A program made the translations under genes and the position numbers. Shown here one piece after another: positions 27,881 through 36,003 of a stretch of 64,000 nt of DNA. Position 1 is the stretch's first letter. Each line of letters starts with the position of its first letter. The DNA is from Salinimicrobium sp. TH3 (GTDB taxonomy: Bacteria; Bacteroidota; Bacteroidia; Flavobacteriales; Flavobacteriaceae): NCBI RefSeq assembly GCF_026676115.1, contig NZ_JAPONB010000001.1:62001-126000 (forward strand), in the 5' to 3' direction. The notes under the pieces were generated by a model. That model was not told the origin of the DNA. It made no database searches and saw nothing but the letters and a program-made list of their open reading frames with translations.

Positions 27881-28231
27881 AACTGTAGAATTTTAAGATT
27901 TGAGCCTTTGTGAAACAAAGAGGCTAAAAATATTTTCAGAAATGGGGGAATCCTGCTTTAGGGGAAGATAGTAGCAGAAATGCAGCATAAAGTTAAGAAA
28001 AATTAATGGAATACAGCTTGTAACAGTTTGGTTAACAGGTGCATGAATATTATAAAGAAAAGAGGGCCGCTCGTATTGTAGCATTAGGGCAAACAAAAAA
28101 TCCGGAAGGTATGGCTTGTGCAGGCCATACCATTCCGGATTCATTTGAAATTTTGTTCTCTTCCTTCAGCTGCAACTTTAACGAAGATTAGAAGGGGGGA
28201 AGAACATGTTATAAAGTTGCGACTATTAAAA
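27881..28231. other. Intergenic region between the DUF4412 and OmpA-family genes
   Basis: This 351-bp stretch contains the terminator of the upstream ompA-like gene (28099-28141) and presumably the promoter of the DUF4412 gene. An 83-codon open frame at 27893-28144 runs through the hairpin and has no protein-like pattern. I see no further gene. Confidence 0.6.
28099..28141 (-). terminator. Intrinsic terminator of the OmpA-family gene
   Basis: AATCCGGAA-GGTATGGC (28099-28115) pairs with the segment at 28124-28141, with one bulged base. On the minus strand the stem is followed by TTTTTTG, as expected for a Rho-independent terminator. Confidence 0.85.
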
Positions 28232-29485
28232 TTAAATTTTTACGAATTCTACTCTTCGGTTGTTGGATTTTCCTTCGGGGGAAGCATTGTCTGAGACTGG
28301 AACGGTTTCTCCCATTCCTTTGGTCTGCATCCTGGAACTGTCAATTCCCAACCCGGTAAGGGCTTCTTTAACAGCAATTGCCCGCTGTTCACTTAACTTC
28401 AAGTTGTGACTGTCATCCCCGTCTGAGTCTGTGTGACCTTCTATGCTAAACTTTAGGTCTGCATGTTCTTTCATTAAAGCAGCGATCTCATTAATTACGC
28501 CCATTGATTCAGGTTTTAGGCTGGCTTTATTTACATCAAAGAGAATTCCGCGGGTAATGAATTTGCCATCGGCCACGATGCGGTCGTATAGTTTTTTTCC
28601 GCCTTCAGCGATTTTTATATTCTTGATTGCAAGAATATGATCCTTCTGGCCATCTTCTATTTGAATACTAATAGTTTGAGGGTCCAGTTCAATATTGGGA
28701 ATGTTAAGAATACGCTCTTCATCAATGAAAACTTTTAGAGCCCGCTGATTATAAGAAATAGCAATATGCTTCCAACCCGCAGTTCCATCTGGATTCTGCG
28801 GTCCCTGTTTCTCAAATTTCTTATCCTCCTTATTTGCTCTGGTAATTATTGAAGCTCCATTCTTATTAATTCTCAATGGAAAAACTACAAGGTTTTCATC
28901 TACTTTTCTTTGCGTGTCATTACCCGGATAGAACCTTACAATATAAGTTTGCCAATAGGAGTAGGCGTCATTGAAAAAGGCGTCGAACTCTACCGTAAAG
29001 ATTTCGGGCAGGTAATCCTTTTTATCGATAAGAGGAGTGATAATCGAACTATTGTCCAACCTAATGATCTTTACATCACCAAGAGATGCGTTTTCGGCAT
29101 TTCCACTCACGAGGTCCCATCGGGAGGGGAATTCCCCATTTTCTTCCCTGCTTAGATCATCCTCAAAGATGACGTCGTCCCCTGGAACAAAGTTGTATTT
29201 GCTCCAGGTCTTATCCGGGAGGGAAGCAGTTTTTTCGGATTGGTTGGAGGTGGAGGCCGGGGATTCCTGTTTTGGTTGAGAGGTAGGCTCAGGAGCCTCT
29301 TTGTTGTCGAGGATTACATCCATGGCTTCGTCGGTCTTTTTTGTAACCTTCTGCTCTGTTTTTCTAACGACAGCATTTTCTGCTGCCTGTTCTGCTTTTT
29401 TGCTTAACTTTTGGAGGAACTGGGCCTCAGCCGGAAATGAATTCAACAGGAAACCGGCCATCACGAGAAAAATTAATTTCTTCAT
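28232..29485 (-). CDS. OmpA-family outer-membrane/peptidoglycan-binding protein
   Basis: The 417-residue protein has a signal peptide (AEA/Q) and an amphipathic Lys/Gln/Ala-rich segment (QFLQKLSKKAEQAAENAV) like that of the neighbouring DUF4412 protein. A Pro/Ser-rich linker runs to about residue 95. A lectin/LamG-like beta-sandwich (about 100-300) leads to the C-terminal OmpA domain with FSIEGHTDSDGDD, LSEQRAIAVKEAL and NNRRVEFVKI. The OmpA domain binds diaminopimelate of the peptidoglycan, and the middle domain may bind carbohydrate. It is probably a wall-linked periplasmic protein. Confidence 0.87.
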   Translation of the reverse strand: MKKLIFLVMAGFLLNSFPAEAQFLQKLSKKAEQAAENAVVRKTEQKVTKKTDEAMDVILDNKEAPEPTSQPKQESPASTSNQSEKTASLPDKTWSKYNFVPGDDVIFEDDLSREENGEFPSRWDLVSGNAENASLGDVKIIRLDNSSIITPLIDKKDYLPEIFTVEFDAFFNDAYSYWQTYIVRFYPGNDTQRKVDENLVVFPLRINKNGASIITRANKEDKKFEKQGPQNPDGTAGWKHIAISYNQRALKVFIDEERILNIPNIELDPQTISIQIEDGQKDHILAIKNIKIAEGGKKLYDRIVADGKFITRGILFDVNKASLKPESMGVINEIAALMKEHADLKFSIEGHTDSDGDDSHNLKLSEQRAIAVKEALTGLGIDSSRMQTKGMGETVPVSDNASPEGKSNNRRVEFVKI

Positions 29486-29650
29486 AATTACTCAATTTAA
29501 TGGTTAGCGGGGGATAATTACAACAGACGAGGGGAAGGGGAAAATGTTACAGGGCAGTCCCGGAATTTGGTTTTTCTGCAGCAGCAACAGCCAAATTTAA
29601 TTAAAAGATTAATTGGTTTTTAGGTAGTTATGAAAAATTTTCCGGAGTGG

Positions 29651-30229
29651 TTAGGCTTCCTGCTCCTTTAGCTTTTCGGCTACTTTCTCAAGTTCGGCAT
29701 ACCAGTCTTCCCCATATTTTCTTATAAGGGCTTCTTTTACGAATTTGTAAACCGGTACCTGGAGTTCTTTTCCAAGGGTGCAGGCATCATCACAAATGTG
29801 CCAGTGGTGGTAGTTAACAGCCGAAAATTCTGAATAGTCTTGGGTTCGAACAGGATAGAGGTGACAGGAAACAGGTTTTTTCCACTTGATGTCACCCTGG
29901 TTAAAGGCTTCTTCTATTCCGCATAAGGCGGTGCCTTTCTGGTCAAAAGTGACATAAGCACAGTCTGCATTATCTATAAGCGGGGTTTCGTATTCCCCGT
30001 CCTTTCCAATAATGGAAGTTCCCTGTTTTTCAATTGCTTCAATCCCTTCTTTTCGAAGGTGAGGCTTTACGAGGGGGTAAATATCTTCAAGAATATGGGT
30101 CTCGGCTTCTTCCAGTGGCGCCCCGGCGTCACCCGCAATACAACAGGCTCCCTTACAGGCAGAAAGGTTGCACACAAAATCCTTTTTAAGGATCTCTTCT
30201 GAAACTATAGTTTTTCCAAGCTGAAACAT
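29651..30229 (-). CDS. DUF3109 family cysteine-rich protein
   Basis: The 192-residue protein contains spaced cysteines in the pattern of DUF3109/YkgJ-like proteins: FVCNLSACKGACCIAGDAGA, NADCAYV, ALCGIEEA, VSCHLYPVR and ICDDACTLG. Such clusters bind zinc or an Fe-S centre in related families; the function of DUF3109 is not known. The whole length matches the family. It is divergent from marC and has a -7 element only 4 nt before its ATG. Confidence 0.85.
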   Translation of the reverse strand: MFQLGKTIVSEEILKKDFVCNLSACKGACCIAGDAGAPLEEAETHILEDIYPLVKPHLRKEGIEAIEKQGTSIIGKDGEYETPLIDNADCAYVTFDQKGTALCGIEEAFNQGDIKWKKPVSCHLYPVRTQDYSEFSAVNYHHWHICDDACTLGKELQVPVYKFVKEALIRKYGEDWYAELEKVAEKLKEQEA

Positions 30230-30233
30230 TTGG

Positions 30234-30241
30234 CAAAGATA
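30234..30241 (-). promoter_or_regulatory. -7 promoter element of the DUF3109 gene
   Basis: TATCTTTG on the minus strand ends 4 nt before the ATG at 30229. This predicts a leaderless transcript. Confidence 0.55.
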
Positions 30242-30317
30242 ATTTTTTCAGGCAGTTAAATTCAGGTTTAATTTTGTTAAAATTTCAAAGTATAATCCAA
30301 ATTGGATCATTTCAAAG

Positions 30318-30325
30318 TACTTTTG
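30318..30325 (+). promoter_or_regulatory. -7 promoter element of marC
   Basis: TACTTTTG fits TAnnTTTG and is 17 nt before the marC ATG. Confidence 0.6.
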
Positions 30326-30342
30326 CAAGCTAGTTTTTCAAT

Positions 30343-30918
30343 ATGGAATTAAATTTCAGGGAAATAGCGACCGCAAGTATGATCCTCTTTGCAGTTATTG
30401 ATATTATTGGTAGTATTCCAATTATTATTGATCTGCGGAAGAAGGCCGGTCATATACAAAGTGAGAAAGCTACCGTAGTTGCAGGGATCCTGATGATCGC
30501 CTTTCTTTTTGTTGGAAAGGAAATCCTGAATTTGATTGGGATTGATGTGAATTCCTTTGCAGTGGCGGGTGCACTTATCCTGTTCTTCCTGGCACTGGAG
30601 ATGATCCTGGGTATTCAGCTTTATAAAGATGATGCGCCCGAAACAGCAGCTGTTGTTCCCCTTGCATTTCCACTTATTGCCGGTGCCGGTACCATGACCT
30701 CCATTTTAGCATTACGCGCCGAGTATGCCACTATGAATATTATTGTCGCCATTATTATAAATATTATTTTTGTTTACATAGTCCTCAAATCATCGGGAAA
30801 AATTGAAAATTTTCTCGGGAAGCAGGGGATAAACGTGATCCGGAAAATCTTTGGGGTCATTCTTTTGGCAATAGCCGTAAAACTTTTCGCTACCAATATT
30901 AAGAGCCTGTTTATATGA
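30343..30918 (+). CDS. MarC family integral membrane protein
   Basis: The 191-residue protein is almost entirely hydrophobic, with about six membrane segments, and shows the MarC (UPF0056) pattern: ATASMILFAVIDIIGSIPI near the start and VPLAFPLIAGAGTMTSIL in the middle. The molecular role of the family is not settled. It begins a tight three-gene run: its stop overlaps the next start by 4 nt (ATGA). Confidence 0.87.
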   Translation: MELNFREIATASMILFAVIDIIGSIPIIIDLRKKAGHIQSEKATVVAGILMIAFLFVGKEILNLIGIDVNSFAVAGALILFFLALEMILGIQLYKDDAPETAAVVPLAFPLIAGAGTMTSILALRAEYATMNIIVAIIINIIFVYIVLKSSGKIENFLGKQGINVIRKIFGVILLAIAVKLFATNIKSLFI

Positions 30919-31112
30919 AAATCCTCATTTATTTTTTAATTGTACTGGCCCTTGGCCTAATAGCATATAACGCAACATTTTTAGACTTCCAAAACACTTT
31001 TTCGGGAGATAGTAAAACAGCTTTAATAGGTATCCTGGCTTCGAGTATTGTTGTGGTTCTCATGGTGATTCTTCTCATGTCCCGGGCTATATCCAAGAAG
31101 AGTGGAGAATAG
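30915..31112 (+). CDS. Small two-TM membrane protein
   Basis: The 65-residue protein has two hydrophobic helices (about 2-20 and 36-58) joined by a polar loop with FSGDSKTA, and a short basic tail. The start overlaps the marC stop by 4 nt and the end overlaps the next gene's GTG start, so the three are translationally coupled. I do not recognise a named family. Confidence 0.75.
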   Translation: MKILIYFLIVLALGLIAYNATFLDFQNTFSGDSKTALIGILASSIVVVLMVILLMSRAISKKSGE

Positions 31113-31719
31113 GAATTTTGACGCTCTTATCGTAGGTGGTGGCGCGGCAGGTCTTTCCTGCGCCCTTTTATTAGGATCTGCTCTTTCCAAGCCATTTTGT
31201 GCAGATAAAAAAGTAGGTATTATTGCACATCAACGTGCTTCACATCTTTCCAGTGCTTTACTTAATAACGTGCTGGGGGTCCCGGCAGGTACTGCCGGGA
31301 AAGATATCCTTTCTTTGGGTGTGGAACAGCTGGAAACTCTTTATCCGGAAGTGGAGATCATTCAGAAAGAAAAGGTGCTGAAAATGACATTTTCAGAAGG
31401 TAAATTTGAAGTTTACACGAATAAAAATTCTTACACTTCCTCAATAGTAGTTTTAGCGACAGGATACGCCAAACCCTTCACTATTGATGGCCTTGAAGAC
31501 TATCTCGTGCCTCATAAAAAATCAAAAACTTCGAAAGACAGAGTACAGCTTACAAATATTGATCACCTTGTGAAGCCGGGTCTCTATGTTGCCGGCGCCC
31601 TTGCAGGTCACAGGAGCCAGTATTCAATTGCCTGCGGAAGTGGTGCGGCAGTAGCAACAGATATTCTTACGCTTTGGAATGACGGGGAGCAAACAAAGGT
31701 TCACGACAAGCTTAAGTAA
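31102..31719 (+). CDS. FAD-dependent pyridine-nucleotide oxidoreductase, short thioredoxin-reductase-like form
   Basis: The protein begins with a GTG at 31102, inside the preceding gene. The FAD-binding motif DALIVGGGAAGLSCALLLG follows immediately, which fixes this start. At 205 residues it has ATGYAKPF and GLYVAGALAGHRSQ (second FAD motif), but no inserted NAD(P)-binding domain and no CxxC. It is therefore shorter than thioredoxin reductase and resembles the stand-alone FAD-domain proteins common in Bacteroidota. It is coupled to the marC pair and converges with the S41 protease gene. Confidence 0.85.
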   Translation: MENRNFDALIVGGGAAGLSCALLLGSALSKPFCADKKVGIIAHQRASHLSSALLNNVLGVPAGTAGKDILSLGVEQLETLYPEVEIIQKEKVLKMTFSEGKFEVYTNKNSYTSSIVVLATGYAKPFTIDGLEDYLVPHKKSKTSKDRVQLTNIDHLVKPGLYVAGALAGHRSQYSIACGSGAAVATDILTLWNDGEQTKVHDKLK

Positions 31720-31720
31720 G

Positions 31721-33325
31721 CTAATTTTTGAATTCCCGGTCTGCCGAAAGTTTAATTATTTTCTCAATTGCAGGGTCCTCTTCATTAAGGATTTGCTCAA
31801 AGGCAGTGCTTCCAAACAGTTGTTGAGCCATAGCCGCTTTTAAATAAAGCTTAAGAGTAGGCTGATAGTTTTTGAAGCGCATATCAAAATTTTCACGCCT
31901 CATAAAGTCTCTAAATTCCTTTACAATGGCATGTGTGATCACTTCTCTTTGCATAAAATCTTCAAAACTAAGGGAATTGTAATATTTACGGTCCTGTTCA
32001 AGCACTTCAAAAATAAAACTGTCCATGTACCCATTGCGAAGCATAAGGTTCAAACTTTGCTTTTCAAAATTGGTGTCTTTGGGAATAAAAATATCAGGAA
32101 TTATACCACCACCGCCATAAACGATCTTTCCCCCGGGAGTAACGTACCGTAATGAATCGGCTACATGAATACTATCTGCGCTAACCAGCTCCCCATTCCG
32201 GTAGCGATTAAGATAATCGGCAAAATATTCTTCGCTGCCATGATCATAAGGCCGCTGTATAGACCTTCCGGTAGGGGTATAATACCGGGCGATTGTAAGT
32301 CTCACTGCGCTGCCATCTCCCAGTGCCATTTCTCTTTGGACCAGGCCTTTCCCATAGGATCTTCGTCCAACAATTACACCCTTGTCATTGTCCTGAAGAG
32401 CTCCGGCTATGATCTCGCTCGCAGAAGCCGAATTCTCGTTGATAAGCACGTAAAGCTCTCCTTTTTCAAAATTCCCTTCCTTTGTGGCGAAGGTTTTTTC
32501 AATTGCCCCCTTTTTGTTTTTAGTAATAAGCACCAGCTTATCTTCGGGAAGGAATTCATCTACAATTTTTGTCGCCTCGGCAAGGTAACCCCCGGGATTG
32601 TCACGCAGGTCAAGAACTATTTGACTTGCCCCCAGTTTCTTTAGTTCAAGAAGGCCGGCTTTGAATTCTTCATAGGTAGATTCTGCAAAACGATTGATCT
32701 TAATATAGCCCAGCTCCTTTGTAAGCATATAAGCTGCATCCACACTTTTAAGAGCAACTTTACCCCGTTTCACATCAAACTCAAGAAGATTTGGAACCCC
32801 TTTTCTATGCACCTTTAAAAGAACCCTCGTATTTTCTTCTCCCTTAAGTTTACTGGTAATAGAGTCTACATGAATATTGGAATCAAAAAGAGGTTCCCCG
32901 TTTGCATAAAGGATCCTGTCGCCTCCTTTTATGCCCACTTTTTCACTCGGGCCGCCCTTCAAAGTCTGGATGACCGCAATGGTGTCATTAATGCTTCTAA
33001 AACTTACTCCGATTCCTACGAAATCCCCTTTCATGCTTGCACTTAAATTCGCATATTCCTCCTTTGGGATGTAAACTGAATGAGGATCAAGATCTGTAAG
33101 AATGCCGTTTACGGTAACGTCGACAATGCTGTCCATATCTACGTCGTCTACGTACTCGTATTCAATGTAATCAATTAGACGGGCCAGCTTTTCTTTTTTC
33201 TTATTGGTTTTGAGGAAAGGCCCGGAGCTGTAGCTGGAAAAATCCAGGGCTGCGCCCAGTAGTACACCAAGTGCACAGGCGAATCCCAGGAGTAAGGGTA
33301 AATATTTTTTGTTATAGTTTTTCAA
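31721..33325 (-). CDS. S41-family C-terminal processing peptidase with PDZ domain
   Basis: The 534-residue protein has an N-terminal signal anchor (about 7-27) and a PDZ domain near 85-175 (GIGVSFRSIND, GGPSEKVGIKGGDRIL). The S41 core follows, with the serine in NENSASASEIIAGAL and the lysine in GRRSYGKGLVQ. C-terminal processing peptidases cut periplasmic proteins from their C-terminal end. The start overlaps the dCMP deaminase stop by 4 nt, so the two are co-transcribed in the order deaminase then peptidase. Confidence 0.92.
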   Translation of the reverse strand: MKNYNKKYLPLLLGFACALGVLLGAALDFSSYSSGPFLKTNKKKEKLARLIDYIEYEYVDDVDMDSIVDVTVNGILTDLDPHSVYIPKEEYANLSASMKGDFVGIGVSFRSINDTIAVIQTLKGGPSEKVGIKGGDRILYANGEPLFDSNIHVDSITSKLKGEENTRVLLKVHRKGVPNLLEFDVKRGKVALKSVDAAYMLTKELGYIKINRFAESTYEEFKAGLLELKKLGASQIVLDLRDNPGGYLAEATKIVDEFLPEDKLVLITKNKKGAIEKTFATKEGNFEKGELYVLINENSASASEIIAGALQDNDKGVIVGRRSYGKGLVQREMALGDGSAVRLTIARYYTPTGRSIQRPYDHGSEEYFADYLNRYRNGELVSADSIHVADSLRYVTPGGKIVYGGGGIIPDIFIPKDTNFEKQSLNLMLRNGYMDSFIFEVLEQDRKYYNSLSFEDFMQREVITHAIVKEFRDFMRRENFDMRFKNYQPTLKLYLKAAMAQQLFGSTAFEQILNEEDPAIEKIIKLSADREFKN

Positions 33326-33753
33326 CCGTCGAGTTCAGTTATTTGTTCTATTTCAACTCCGGCTTTTTCTAAAAAATTTAACCCGGAATTGTCTTTATAA
33401 TCAATACTGTAGACAAGACGTGTAATGCCCGACTGGTGAATGAGCTTGCTACAATCCTTGCAGGGAGACATAGTAATGTACAGTGTAGCACCTTTGCAGG
33501 ATTGAGTGCTCCCGGCAACTTTTAAAATTGCGTTCGCTTCGGCGTGCAATACATACCATTTGGTATACCCGTCTTCATCTTCACACGGATTTTCAAAACC
33601 GGTAGGGGTACCGTTATATCCGTCAGAAATAATCATTCTGTCTTTCACAATAAGCGCGCCAACCTGTCTACGATTACAGTGAGAAAGTTTCCCCCATTCT
33701 CTGGCGATCCTTAAATACGCCCGGTCAAACTTAAGCTGCTTTGTTCTTTGCAT
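33322..33753 (-). CDS. dCMP deaminase family protein
   Basis: The start chosen is the ATG at 33753 (MQRTKQLKFDRAYLRIA, the family's N-terminus); the frame extends 7 codons further. The 143-residue protein has the deaminase zinc site LHAEANAILK and SPCKDCSKLI and the dCMP-type substrate segment GYNGTPTGFENPCE. It deaminates dCMP to dUMP for dTTP synthesis. The downstream overlap with the S41 peptidase gene is a conserved-looking coupling. Confidence 0.92.
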   Translation of the reverse strand: MQRTKQLKFDRAYLRIAREWGKLSHCNRRQVGALIVKDRMIISDGYNGTPTGFENPCEDEDGYTKWYVLHAEANAILKVAGSTQSCKGATLYITMSPCKDCSKLIHQSGITRLVYSIDYKDNSGLNFLEKAGVEIEQITELDG

Positions 33754-33861
33754 AGTCAAAAAATTCGTCTGCAATATAGAAAGCTTTTTAAGTTGCTGAA
33801 AATTTGGGCTTTACTAAAATATTGCAAGACTTAAATTAATCCAATAAAGGAAAGTTAAATT

Positions 33862-34449
33862 TTAAAGAGCCAGGTAATTTTCTTTCAGAATAGGCAGAAT
33901 TATACCTATAACAATCGCCGACACTACAATAATCCAGTCGCGCCTTGCCACCCGCAATACATTTTGTAGCAGGAAGCTTAGCACCAGCACACACAATACC
34001 ACGATGATTTGAGCAGTTTCTATTCCTAAAGCAAATTCCAGCAAGGGGAGAAAAACACTGTCGGTACCCGATGCGATCATTTTAAAATATGAAGAAAAAC
34101 CAAGGCCGTGGATTATTCCAAAGAAAGCGGTACTAAAATAAAGTAAACTTATGTTGTTCTGGCTTTCTCTCTTTTTGGCGTTGATAATATTAAACACGGC
34201 AGTGGCCAGAATAGTCACCGGAATCAGAAATTCCACCCAGGTAGTGTCAACCAGCACAATTTTGTATACCGACAGGAACAGTGAAATCGTGTGTCCCAGA
34301 GTGAAGATTGTTACCAGCCAAAAAACTCTTTTCCAGGTGAGGAAGGAGTAGGAGGCAACAAGGACAATAAGAAAAAGAATATGATCATAAGCATTCCAGT
34401 CCAGTACATGTTCCAGACCTAACTGGAAATACAACCAAAATTGAGACAT
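33862..34449 (-). CDS. HupE/UreJ-like membrane protein
   Basis: The open frame extends to 34770 through the tRNA gene, but the real start is the ATG at 34449 (MSQFWLYFQLGLEHVLDW). The 195-residue protein has about six hydrophobic segments. It has the HupE/UreJ-2 pattern GLEHVLDWNAYDHILFL, TLGHTISLF and GIIHGLGFSSYF, whose histidines suggest metal (nickel/cobalt) transport. No hydrogenase or urease genes are nearby, so the metal role is only from the family. Confidence 0.85.
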   Translation of the reverse strand: MSQFWLYFQLGLEHVLDWNAYDHILFLIVLVASYSFLTWKRVFWLVTIFTLGHTISLFLSVYKIVLVDTTWVEFLIPVTILATAVFNIINAKKRESQNNISLLYFSTAFFGIIHGLGFSSYFKMIASGTDSVFLPLLEFALGIETAQIIVVLCVLVLSFLLQNVLRVARRDWIIVVSAIVIGIILPILKENYLAL

Positions 34450-34585
34450 AGGATAAAATATAAGCGCCGAAAATACGATTTCTGCGCAAGATGCGCAAAG
34501 GAAGCCAGTCTTGGTGAGATTTGCATTATTTAGGCCGGGGTCAATTAATTTTTGGGAATTTTTATTAGCAAAAGGAAAAAATTCA

Positions 34586-34593
34586 TACTTTTG
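34586..34593 (+). promoter_or_regulatory. -7 promoter element of tRNA-Leu
   Basis: TACTTTTG fits TAnnTTTG and lies 10 nt upstream of the tRNA 5' end. Confidence 0.6.
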
Positions 34594-34603
34594 CCGTCCA
34601 ATT

Positions 34604-34685
34604 GCCTTGGTGGCGGAATTGGTAGACGCGCTGGATTCAAAATCCAGTGACTTCGGTCGTGCGGGTTCGATTCCCGCCCAAGGTA
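34604..34685 (+). tRNA. tRNA-Leu (anticodon CAA)
   Basis: The cloverleaf is complete. The acceptor GCCTTGG pairs with CCAAGGT (34678-34684) with one G-U pair, and the discriminator is A. The anticodon stem CTGGA/TCCAG holds the loop TTCAAAA with anticodon CAA. A long variable arm is typical of tRNA-Leu, and the T-stem is GCGGG/CCCGC with loop TTCGATT. CCA is not encoded. The 3' end doubles as the integration site of the adjacent element, which leaves the tRNA intact. Confidence 0.95.
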
Positions 34686-34688
34686 CTT
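34671..34688 (+). repeat. attL, left 18-bp direct repeat
   Basis: TTCCCGCCCAAGGTACTT covers the T-loop 3' side, T-stem and acceptor of tRNA-Leu. An identical copy is at 41181-41198, and the flanking bases differ on both sides. Confidence 0.92.
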
Positions 34689-34690
34689 CA

Positions 34691-34723
34691 AAACCCTTAT
34701 AAACCCAAGGTTTATGAGGGTTT
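34691..34723 (+). terminator. Hairpin just inside attL, replacing the tRNA terminator
   Basis: AAACCCTTATAAACC (34691-34705) pairs with GGTTTATGAGGGTTT (34709-34723) through 15 bp including one G-U, followed by CTGTTTTT. It lies on the element side of attL and can terminate tRNA transcription before it enters the element. Confidence 0.7.
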
Positions 34724-34734
34724 CTGTTTTTACG

Positions 34735-34753
34735 GGTAACAAAATGGTAACAA
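34735..34753 (+). repeat. Paired GGTAACAA repeats near attL (candidate integrase arm sites)
   Basis: GGTAACAA at 34735-34742 and 34746-34753, repeating every 11 bp. A matching pair with the same 11-bp period lies near attR at 41051-41069. Confidence 0.55.
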
Positions 34754-34881
34754 GAAGAGCTATTTTGCACTTTGACCGAGAAGTCATTAAATACTTAAGG
34801 CCACAAATACTACCATGGACTAATACTGCTTTGTTTGGCAGTAGGGAACATGAAAAATTATAGGAAAGGAAATTGGCTGTT

Positions 34882-35130
34882 TTATTTCTTTGATTTCTTT
34901 TCCAAGAACTCTTGCAAATCCTCGAATTTCAATCCTAGAGTTTCAAGATTAGTTTTTATGTGTAAAGGGGGAATTTCTTTATCAGCCTCTCGAATAACAA
35001 TCCTTCGGGTTAATCCTGGTCTTTTCCAGTAAGAGTGGGATCCTCCAGATTTTTGTTTAACTGAATAGCAGCTATAAAGCTTTAGGAATTTAATAAAGAG
35101 CTTTGTTTTTATAGGTCGGAAATCCCCCAT
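34882..35130 (-). CDS. hicA: HicA-like toxin
   Basis: The 82-residue protein has the HicA fold pattern: an N-terminal helix (KLFIKFLKLYSCYSV), KQKSGGSHSYWKRPG with the expected catalytic His in GSH, and a following strand LTRRIVIREA. HicA toxins bind RNA through a dsRBD-like fold and cleave mRNA. Its ATG directly abuts the hicB stop codon (no gap). The order antitoxin-toxin is the reverse of many hicAB operons. It lies next to attL, a usual place for a stabilising module. The HicA assignment is by motif and by its partner. Confidence 0.75.
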   Translation of the reverse strand: MGDFRPIKTKLFIKFLKLYSCYSVKQKSGGSHSYWKRPGLTRRIVIREADKEIPPLHIKTNLETLGLKFEDLQEFLEKKSKK

Positions 35131-35523
35131 CTATGCAGCGGTTGTAAGAACTCTATGTTCTAACGTCCCCTGCTCAAAATCCTGCAATTTCCCGTCCTGA
35201 TCAACATAAGCTTTAGAGAAGTTCTTTGTTTTAAAAGGCTCTTTAGAAAAACCCAATGAAGCGATGTAGGCTTCGCGTTCTTTACTCCTCATACCCATCA
35301 CATCTTCACAGAAAACTTCTATTTCAACATCAAGAAGCTCTTTCGCCTCTTCTTCAGTTTTACCATAGCCAGAAATATTAATAGCCGGTGCATAAAGAAC
35401 CCAGTAATCTCCTTGTTTCCCGCTAAGGATGTTGAATTGGAGATTAAGATTCCCCCCCTTAATACGAATAGTGTCCTTAATAGGTTTTTCTATTGAAGTT
35501 CTCGTAAATGAAGTTATAGCCAT
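35131..35523 (-). CDS. hicB: HicB-like antitoxin
   Basis: The 130-residue protein has the HicB partial RNase H-like fold signature: strands around LNLQFNILSGKQGDYWVLYA, then INISGYGKTEEEAKELLDV. No clear ribbon-helix-helix or HTH is seen at the C-terminus. It would neutralise the HicA toxin encoded immediately downstream and repress the operon. A TAnnTTTG element lies about 68 bp upstream. Confidence 0.75.
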   Translation of the reverse strand: MAITSFTRTSIEKPIKDTIRIKGGNLNLQFNILSGKQGDYWVLYAPAINISGYGKTEEEAKELLDVEIEVFCEDVMGMRSKEREAYIASLGFSKEPFKTKNFSKAYVDQDGKLQDFEQGTLEHRVLTTAA

Positions 35524-35590
35524 TTTAAGATGTTGATGTTTAAACGATAGAACAATGAATGACCAATGTTTATATCATTCTAATATAATG

Positions 35591-35598
35591 CAAAAATA
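35591..35598 (-). promoter_or_regulatory. -7 promoter element of hicB-hicA
   Basis: TATTTTTG on the minus strand fits TAnnTTTG. It leaves a leader of roughly 60 nt before hicB. Confidence 0.5.
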
Positions 35599-35911
35599 CA
35601 ACTAAACTATAAATTGATTACTAATCTTATACAAAACTAATACAAAAGAGTGATTGAATCAGCACATATCAGAAGTTATGTTAGTCTAAGAATTATGTCA
35701 TAGTTTGCCGCAATCATTACTAATAAATTCACCGGTTCCAAAGGCTTTTGCCGCAATTTTAGTAAAAATTGAAAGATCGATCCTCTGGAAAACCTTGAGC
35801 TGAGCCACATAACATCGCGCAGCGGGTTATCCTCTTGCTTTTCTTCCCCCTTCACCTATAACCTTCATTATGGTTTCCCGTAACCAGAATACTTAATTTT
35901 TGCTTAATTTG

Positions 35912-35943
35912 ACCCCTGGCCCTTTTTTCGTACCCGTGGCCCT
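35912..35943 (+). promoter_or_regulatory. Operator-like direct repeats before the cargo lipoprotein gene
   Basis: ACCCCTGGCCCT (35912-35923) and ACCCGTGGCCCT (35932-35943) are 11 of 12 identical and 20 bp apart, about two helical turns. They end 1 bp before the -7 element, where a bound protein would block or recruit polymerase. Confidence 0.5.
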
Positions 35944-35944
35944 A

Positions 35945-35952
35945 TACTTTTG
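35945..35952 (+). promoter_or_regulatory. -7 promoter element of the cargo lipoprotein gene
   Basis: TACTTTTG fits TAnnTTTG and lies about 51 nt before the ATG at 36004. Confidence 0.55.
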
Positions 35953-36003
35953 GCCTCATTTAAGCTTGTAGAATAAATTAATTGTCCAAAAAAAATCTTT
36001 TTC

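Larger units (their letters stand above)
35524..36003. other. Divergent control region between hicB and the cargo lipoprotein
   Basis: This 480-bp region without a gene holds promoters for both sides. It also has two copies of TTTGCCGCAAT (35704-35714, 35747-35757), an operator-like pair of ACCCSTGGCCCT repeats (35912-35943) and the -7 element at 35945. I find no small ORF with protein-like sequence. Confidence 0.6.

Noticed and set aside
27893-28144. 83-codon minus-strand ORF
   Set aside because: It crosses the terminator hairpin of the OmpA-family gene and has no family pattern.
32165-32644. 159-codon plus-strand ORF inside the S41 peptidase
   Set aside because: Shadow of a well-supported gene on the other strand.
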